A stretch of 43,938 bases of DNA from Tidjanibacter sp. (lineage in GTDB: Bacteria > Bacteroidota > Bacteroidia > Bacteroidales > Rikenellaceae): assembly GCA_017936005.1 (NCBI GenBank), contig JAGBGK010000052.1:1-43938 (forward strand), in the 5' to 3' direction. The notes beneath the pieces are model-generated. The model had not been told where the DNA came from, did not search any database, and was given only the letters and a program-made list of their open reading frames with translations. Positions 40,186-43,938 of this stretch are shown here, in pieces; within the stretch, counting starts at the first letter, position 1; every line of letters begins with the position of its first letter. Position numbers and translations under genes: made by a program.

Positions 40186-41199
40186 ATGTTTATCGTTAAC
40201 AGTTATTCGCTTGCAGTCCTGTTCTGCATCGTTACGATGCTCTGCTGGGGCTCGTGGGGTAATACACAAAAAATGGCCTCCAAGAGTTGGAGGTATGAAC
40301 TCTACTATTGGGACTATATTATCGGAATGGTCCTTATGGCTTTGCTCCTTGGCCTTACGATGGGTAGCATCGGTAGCGAAGGTCGTCCCTTTGTGGCAGA
40401 CCTTGCCCAGGCCTCGTGGAGTAGTATTGGTTGGGTATTGCTCGGAGGTGTGATTTTCAATGCCTCAAACATCCTCCTGTCGGCCTCCACATCGTTGGCA
40501 GGTATGTCGGTAGCCTTCCCGTTGGGCGTTGGCCTTGCGCTGGTGCTCGGCGTGTTCAACAACTACATTGAGGCCCCTAAGGGTAACCCTGTGCTGCTGT
40601 TTTTAGGTGTTGCACTTGTGGTTGTGGCCATTATCGCCAACGGTATCGCATCCGGACGCGTACCCAAAACTGATGCAGAGGATACAAAGAAGAATCGAAG
40701 GGGTATCATCATCGCCATCTGCGCCGGTGTGCTAATGTCGTTCTTCTACCGTTTCGTGGTTAGGGGTATGGATATCGAGTGCTTTGAGGCCCCCGCAGTG
40801 GGTAAACTCACCCCCTACTCGGCAATATTCATCTTCTCCATTGGTGCTTTGTTGAGCAATGTGGTTTTCAACACGTTGGTTATGCGCCACCCATTTGTGG
40901 GAAGCCCTGTGGCCTATAAGGAGTATTTCAAGGGCAAACTCCCAACCCACCTTGTAGGAGTGTTCGGTGGAGCTATTTGGTGCTTGGGAACGGCATTTAG
41001 CTACATCGCTGCGGGCAAAGCAGGCGCAGCCATTAGCTATGCACTCGGTCAGGGCGCACCTATGATTGCTGCCATTTGGGGCGTTTTCATCTGGAAAGAG
41101 TTCAAGGGCGCACGCAAGGGCACAGGTGCATATCTGGCAGTTATGTTTGCCTTCTTTATTGCCGGCCTTGCTCTGATTATTATCTCCGGAGGTAACTAG
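40186..41199 (+). CDS. GRP-family sugar transporter (DMT superfamily)
   Basis: This 337-residue membrane protein has about ten hydrophobic helices. The N-terminal LFCIVTMLCWGSWGNTQKMA and the internal GVIFNASNILLSASTSLAGMSVAFPLGVGLALVLGV are typical of the GRP (glucose/ribose porter) group; the C-terminus has SYALGQGAPMIAAIWGVFIWKEF. Pairing with ribokinase suggests ribose as substrate, by inference. No periplasmic binding protein or ATPase is near, consistent with a secondary transporter. A very strong terminator follows at 41232. Confidence 0.85.
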   Translation: MFIVNSYSLAVLFCIVTMLCWGSWGNTQKMASKSWRYELYYWDYIIGMVLMALLLGLTMGSIGSEGRPFVADLAQASWSSIGWVLLGGVIFNASNILLSASTSLAGMSVAFPLGVGLALVLGVFNNYIEAPKGNPVLLFLGVALVVVAIIANGIASGRVPKTDAEDTKKNRRGIIIAICAGVLMSFFYRFVVRGMDIECFEAPAVGKLTPYSAIFIFSIGALLSNVVFNTLVMRHPFVGSPVAYKEYFKGKLPTHLVGVFGGAIWCLGTAFSYIAAGKAGAAISYALGQGAPMIAAIWGVFIWKEFKGARKGTGAYLAVMFAFFIAGLALIIISGGN

Positions 41200-41231
41200 T
41201 AGTATACAATAGACTATTTCATTTGACCAAT

Positions 41232-41280
41232 ACAACTTTGTCGGAGGCAGAATTGAGTCCTCCGACAAAGTTGTTTTTTT
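41232..41280 (+). terminator. Strong terminator of the rbsK-transporter unit
   Basis: A 16-bp perfect stem (ACAACTTTGTCGGAGG with CCTCCGACAAAGTTGT), an 11-nt loop, then T6. Confidence 0.92.
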
Positions 41281-41314
41281 GCCGCAATGATGGTCGCCAA
41301 CTACTTAAAAGTTG

Positions 41315-41322
41315 TATCTTTG
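41315..41322 (+). promoter_or_regulatory. -7 box for the lipoprotein gene
   Basis: TATCTTTG matches TAnnTTTG and lies 32 bp before the ATG at 41355. Confidence 0.6.
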
Positions 41323-41354
41323 TGGATAGATTCAATTTACACTTAATTTTGACT

Positions 41355-42464
41355 ATGAAGAACGTTAAGTTTTTTGCCCTACTGCTGTGTGCTGTGTCGT
41401 TGGTCGGATGTTCATCCTTATTGGGAGATAATAATGATGACCCGAGTGTAAACCCTGAGGATGTAGGTTATTTCTCCATTGAGATTGATGATGTATCGGC
41501 CCACTCGGCAACCGTGTCGGTTACTGCTTCGGATAACCTCCCTGCCGATTGGATTTGGGATGTGGCCACGGCGGAGGATGTCATCAATGAAGAGTATGTG
41601 GAGGCCTACCTTTTGGAGTATTATGCCTATCAACTCGAACAATTTGGAGCTACCGAGGCCGAATATCCATTCAGTAAGTTCCTCCTCGAAGTGGGACTAA
41701 AAGCAGGCACCACCGACACCTTCACCTTCGAGAATATGTTCTCGCCCAACACGGTATATAAGGTGTGGGCTTGCGCCCTGGATGAGGATGGCGGAGCTGC
41801 ATACATCAAAACCAAAGCGTTCAAAACAAATGTAGCGACAGACGGTGATTCGGGTGGTAATGATGGCGACGATAGTGGTACCATTACCGGCACGGCTACG
41901 ATTGAGAAGCCATACTCCAACCTTACCGCCAATGTAAACTTTGTCGCAGAGGAGGCCTACATTATTGAGGGAGGCAGCTTCTGGGATGACTATGCAATGT
42001 CGTCGCTCTTCAATCACGAGAGTTTCTACATAGAACTCTATGGTCCCTACGTTGGAGAAGATTATGAGTGGATGGTGCTCGATCTTCTGGCCCCCGCGAG
42101 TGCAACCACACCCGAGGGCACCTACACCGTGGGCTACTCGGGCAACTATATCGCTCTGTCGAGTGTGCGTATCGACTATGGCGGCGAGAATAATTATTCA
42201 TACGCCGGTAGCTGCTATGGCTTTGGCATAGACGAAGAAGACCTCTACGCCGACTTTGAGAGTGGCACGGTGAAGATTACCAAGAGTGGCTCCGGCTATA
42301 ACGTTGTGGTGGATGCCAAGTGTGGCTCACACACCATTAAGGCAACTTATACGGGTGCATTAGCCCCCAGCGAGGAGGTCTATGGACAGTCGCCCAAGTT
42401 GTATGAATATCACACCAAGTCGCCCCGACGCTCCGTTGGTGGAGAGTGCAGGATGAAGCGATAG
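41355..42464 (+). CDS. Hypothetical lipoprotein with a fibronectin-like domain
   Basis: This 369-residue protein has a lipoprotein signal (LLLCAVSLVGCSS, lipidated Cys about residue 19) followed by acidic residues (LLGDNNDDPS), a pattern linked in Bacteroidetes to surface export (lipoprotein export signal). Residues of about 35-165 resemble an Ig/fibronectin-like domain (VSAHSATVSVTASD...NTVYKVWACALDEDGG). An acidic Gly/Ser/Asp linker (DGDSGGNDGDDSGT) leads to a C-terminal beta-rich domain of about 180 residues that is not assigned. Likely surface-exposed; ligand unknown. Single-gene unit bounded by terminators on both sides. Confidence 0.72.
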   Translation: MKNVKFFALLLCAVSLVGCSSLLGDNNDDPSVNPEDVGYFSIEIDDVSAHSATVSVTASDNLPADWIWDVATAEDVINEEYVEAYLLEYYAYQLEQFGATEAEYPFSKFLLEVGLKAGTTDTFTFENMFSPNTVYKVWACALDEDGGAAYIKTKAFKTNVATDGDSGGNDGDDSGTITGTATIEKPYSNLTANVNFVAEEAYIIEGGSFWDDYAMSSLFNHESFYIELYGPYVGEDYEWMVLDLLAPASATTPEGTYTVGYSGNYIALSSVRIDYGGENNYSYAGSCYGFGIDEEDLYADFESGTVKITKSGSGYNVVVDAKCGSHTIKATYTGALAPSEEVYGQSPKLYEYHTKSPRRSVGGECRMKR

Positions 42465-42470
42465 AGTAGG

Positions 42471-42498
42471 CAAACGGCCCCATTTGTGGGGCCGTTTG
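42471..42498. terminator. Terminator between the convergent lipoprotein and EEP genes
   Basis: CAAACGGCCCC (42471-42481) pairs with GGGGCCGTTTG (42488-42498), an 11-bp perfect stem with loop ATTTGT, followed by TTTGT. Confidence 0.8.
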
Positions 42499-42546
42499 TT
42501 TGTCGTAAATGTGGCGTAAGCCGATTGTGGAGCGTTCTCTGCAATA

Positions 42547-43386
42547 CTATTTCAGAGTGGCAGTGAGGACCACGGGATAGTGGTCGGAGATGTAGGGTGC
42601 ACCATAGTTTTCGTCGCACAGCACCTGGAACGTGTGGGCAGTGGCCCCACGGAAGAATATGTGGTCAATAATGGATGACGCATTGCCCCAGCCGTTGAAG
42701 GTGGCACGATGGTCGCTCTTTGGGGATACCTTTCGTGCATCTTGTAGGGTGGGAGTGAGCATCTCAAAGGCTTCGTTGTCGGTGGGTATGTTGAAGTCGC
42801 CGGTAAGGAATGTGGGTGTCGTGTGGTCTACCATATAGCCCATTCGCTCGACAATGAGGCGCAAACCCTCGCGACGTGCTACGTTGCCTACGTGGTCGAG
42901 ATGGGTATTGAAGTGCATAAATGTTTTGCCTGTGGCTTTGTGGCGAAACTTGGCCCACGTGCAGGTGCGACGACACATCGCATCCCATCCACGTGATGGG
43001 ACTTCGGGCGTCTGCGACAGCCAAAAAGTTCCCCAATCGAGTAGGTCCACATCTTCGGTGCGATAGAATATGGCCATAAATTCTCCGGCCTCCACACCAT
43101 TATCTCGTCCGACACCTATAAAAGCATACTCCGTAAGCTCTTTCGTGAGGTAGTCGAGCTGACTTTTGAGCAACTCTTGAAGACCGATGATGGTGGGCTC
43201 CTCGGTGCGTATCATATTAACCGAAGCGTGCTTACGATTCTCCCAATAGTTTTCGCCATCATTCTTGTGTGCAAGTCGAATGTTGTATGAGATGACCTTG
43301 ATGTCGCCATTTGTGGAGTTAGCCTTGCAGTTGAAGGAGGTTAGAATCATCAGTATGGCAGCAAGAATGTATCGTAAACGTAACAT
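42547..43386 (-). CDS. Endonuclease/exonuclease/phosphatase family protein, secreted
   Basis: This 279-residue protein starts with a signal-like hydrophobic segment (about residues 4-18) and then the EEP fold. Metal and catalytic residues are recognisable: Asn35 in ISYNIR, Glu71 in IIGLQELL, FNTHLDHVG, LTGDFNIPTDNEAF (Asp-x-Asn) and the terminal SDHYPVVL with the Asp-His pair. EEP members cleave phosphodiesters in DNA, RNA, inositol phosphates or sphingomyelin; the substrate here is undetermined, but export suggests scavenging. A -7 box lies at 43496-43503, leaving a leader of about 100 nt. Confidence 0.88.
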   Translation of the reverse strand: MLRLRYILAAILMILTSFNCKANSTNGDIKVISYNIRLAHKNDGENYWENRKHASVNMIRTEEPTIIGLQELLKSQLDYLTKELTEYAFIGVGRDNGVEAGEFMAIFYRTEDVDLLDWGTFWLSQTPEVPSRGWDAMCRRTCTWAKFRHKATGKTFMHFNTHLDHVGNVARREGLRLIVERMGYMVDHTTPTFLTGDFNIPTDNEAFEMLTPTLQDARKVSPKSDHRATFNGWGNASSIIDHIFFRGATAHTFQVLCDENYGAPYISDHYPVVLTATLK

Positions 43387-43495
43387 TGTAGATGTTTTTT
43401 AGGGTGTATAGTTGTTCTTTTTTGTGCAGTGGGATTGCTTTTCGTCAGGTGCAACTGTCGAATGTGGCACGAATGATAAAGAGAGCAATCTACTG

Positions 43496-43503
43496 CAAAG
43501 ATA
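43496..43503 (-). promoter_or_regulatory. -7 box for the EEP gene
   Basis: The minus strand reads TATCTTTG, 109 bp before the ATG at 43386. It is divergent from the tRNA promoter. Confidence 0.5.
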
Positions 43504-43576
43504 ACTTTTTTTAGCTAAGCGATGTTGGTTTTTGATGTCGAGAGTAGTTTTTGTTTGTTAAGACGGAAAAAAATCG

Positions 43577-43584
43577 TACTTTTG
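43577..43584 (+). promoter_or_regulatory. -7 box for tRNA-Arg
   Basis: TACTTTTG matches TAnnTTTG, 10 bp before the 5' end of the tRNA. Confidence 0.65.
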
Positions 43585-43594
43585 CCCTGCAAAA

Positions 43595-43668
43595 GGTTCC
43601 GTAGCTCAGTTGGATAGAGCAACAGCCTTCTAAGCTGTAGGTCTTGGGTTCGAGCCCCAACGGAATCA
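43595..43668 (+). tRNA. tRNA-Arg (anticodon TCT)
   Basis: A complete cloverleaf is visible. The acceptor stem GGTTCCG pairs with CGGAATC (one G-U); the D arm is GCTC...GAGC; the anticodon stem ACAGC/GCTGT has loop CTTCTAA with anticodon TCT at 43629-43631; the T arm is TTGGGTTCGAGCCCCAA. The discriminator base is A. CCA is not encoded. It reads AGA and, with wobble, AGG. Confidence 0.97.
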
Positions 43669-43671
43669 CTC

Positions 43672-43702
43672 AAAGGGAAAATCGAAAGGTTTTCCCTTTT
43701 TT
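43672..43702 (+). terminator. Terminator of tRNA-Arg
   Basis: AAAGGGAAAA (43672-43681) pairs with TTTTCCCTTT (43690-43699), followed by more Ts. It starts three bases after the tRNA. Confidence 0.82.
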
Positions 43703-43938
43703 GTTTTATATCAACAAGTTACAAGCGCAACGCGCATAACTCTCTGAAACAGCGCGATTTAATTTGTCGCACATTTGTCGTGCTTCTGTCGCCTTTGACA
43801 AGCAAAATGTCACCCCAGAAAGACATAGTTTAGTGACCTATTAGTTAGAAAATCGTCCAGGCAGTTAGTAGGTCACTATTTTGCCCCTATCTCCCCGACT
43901 ATTAAATAGTTTGAGAACATATCGCAGAAAGATCCAAC
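43703..43938. other. tRNA-flanking region with phased and inverted repeats
   Basis: No gene is seen before the right edge. TGTCG-type motifs occur at exact 11-bp steps (TTGTCG 43764, TTGTCG 43775, CTGTCG 43786). A 10-bp inverted repeat, TAGTGACCTA (43831-43840) and TAGGTCACTA (43869-43878), brackets a 28-bp loop. This resembles the attachment flank of an element integrated at a tRNA, but no integrase gene is inside the window. Confidence 0.4.

Overview
This window looks like a chromosomal segment of a Bacteroidales bacterium, possibly Alistipes/Rikenellaceae-like; that rank is a guess. The support is the recurrent Bacteroidetes -7 promoter motif TAnnTTTG in front of most transcription units, Bacteroidetes-type families (DUF4837, a fused SecDF of about 1,000 residues, short YciH/SUI1, ROK repressor, CdaA), a sodium-pumping methylmalonyl-CoA decarboxylase operon, and moderate GC content. 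Almost everything is core metabolism or housekeeping. No phage, transposase or CRISPR locus is present.

Layout. 1-3.7 kb: the end of an unknown minus-strand gene, a secreted glycerophosphodiesterase, a divergent lipoprotein of the DUF4015 glycosyl-hydrolase-like family, and a convergent Hsp20 gene. 3.9-8.1 kb: a TPP riboswitch and hairpin terminator followed by thiM-thiE-tenA-thiL-thiD, a thiamine salvage and assembly operon. 8.1-12.9 kb: a GH2-like protein that lacks catalytic residues, an orphan HsdR-N-like nuclease domain protein, a small hypothetical protein, SlyD, a GNAT acetyltransferase and a ROK regulator. 13.1-17.4 kb: mce-mmdA-mmdD-mmdC-mmdB, which epimerises and decarboxylates methylmalonyl-CoA while exporting Na+. 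17.4-17.8 kb: a repeat-rich block. 17.9-24.4 kb: miaB, a YitT-type membrane protein and DUF4837 on the minus strand, then a divergent polysaccharide deacetylase, efp, a DUF4435 gene and yciH. 24.5-31 kb: a large protease/propeller/barrel-like outer-membrane protein, PBP1A and asd. 31.3-37.3 kb: a small HTH protein, dnaK and secDF. 37.5-38.1 kb: an array of ten hairpins. 38.1-43.7 kb: cdaA, ribokinase plus a sugar transporter, a lipoprotein, a secreted EEP-family phosphatase/nuclease and tRNA-Arg(TCT). The last 240 bases resemble the flank of an element integrated at the tRNA.

The most unusual content lies between the genes. (1) A 125-nt three-tier stem-loop element occurs three times, each time starting at the stop codon of a core gene (mmdB, efp, dnaK), and its copies differ by pair-preserving changes. 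(2) Ten 20-bp palindromes are spaced at exactly 50 or 70 bp between secDF and cdaA, with an eleventh copy before the 24.5-kb gene. (3) hsp20 and dnaK share sigma54-like -24/-12 promoters and a nearby TGACAA(A)TTCGGA motif. (4) Many gene junctions carry heptameric tandem repeats. No gene set in the window forms a recognisable novel defence or mobile system; the best candidates for undescribed biology are these non-coding elements.
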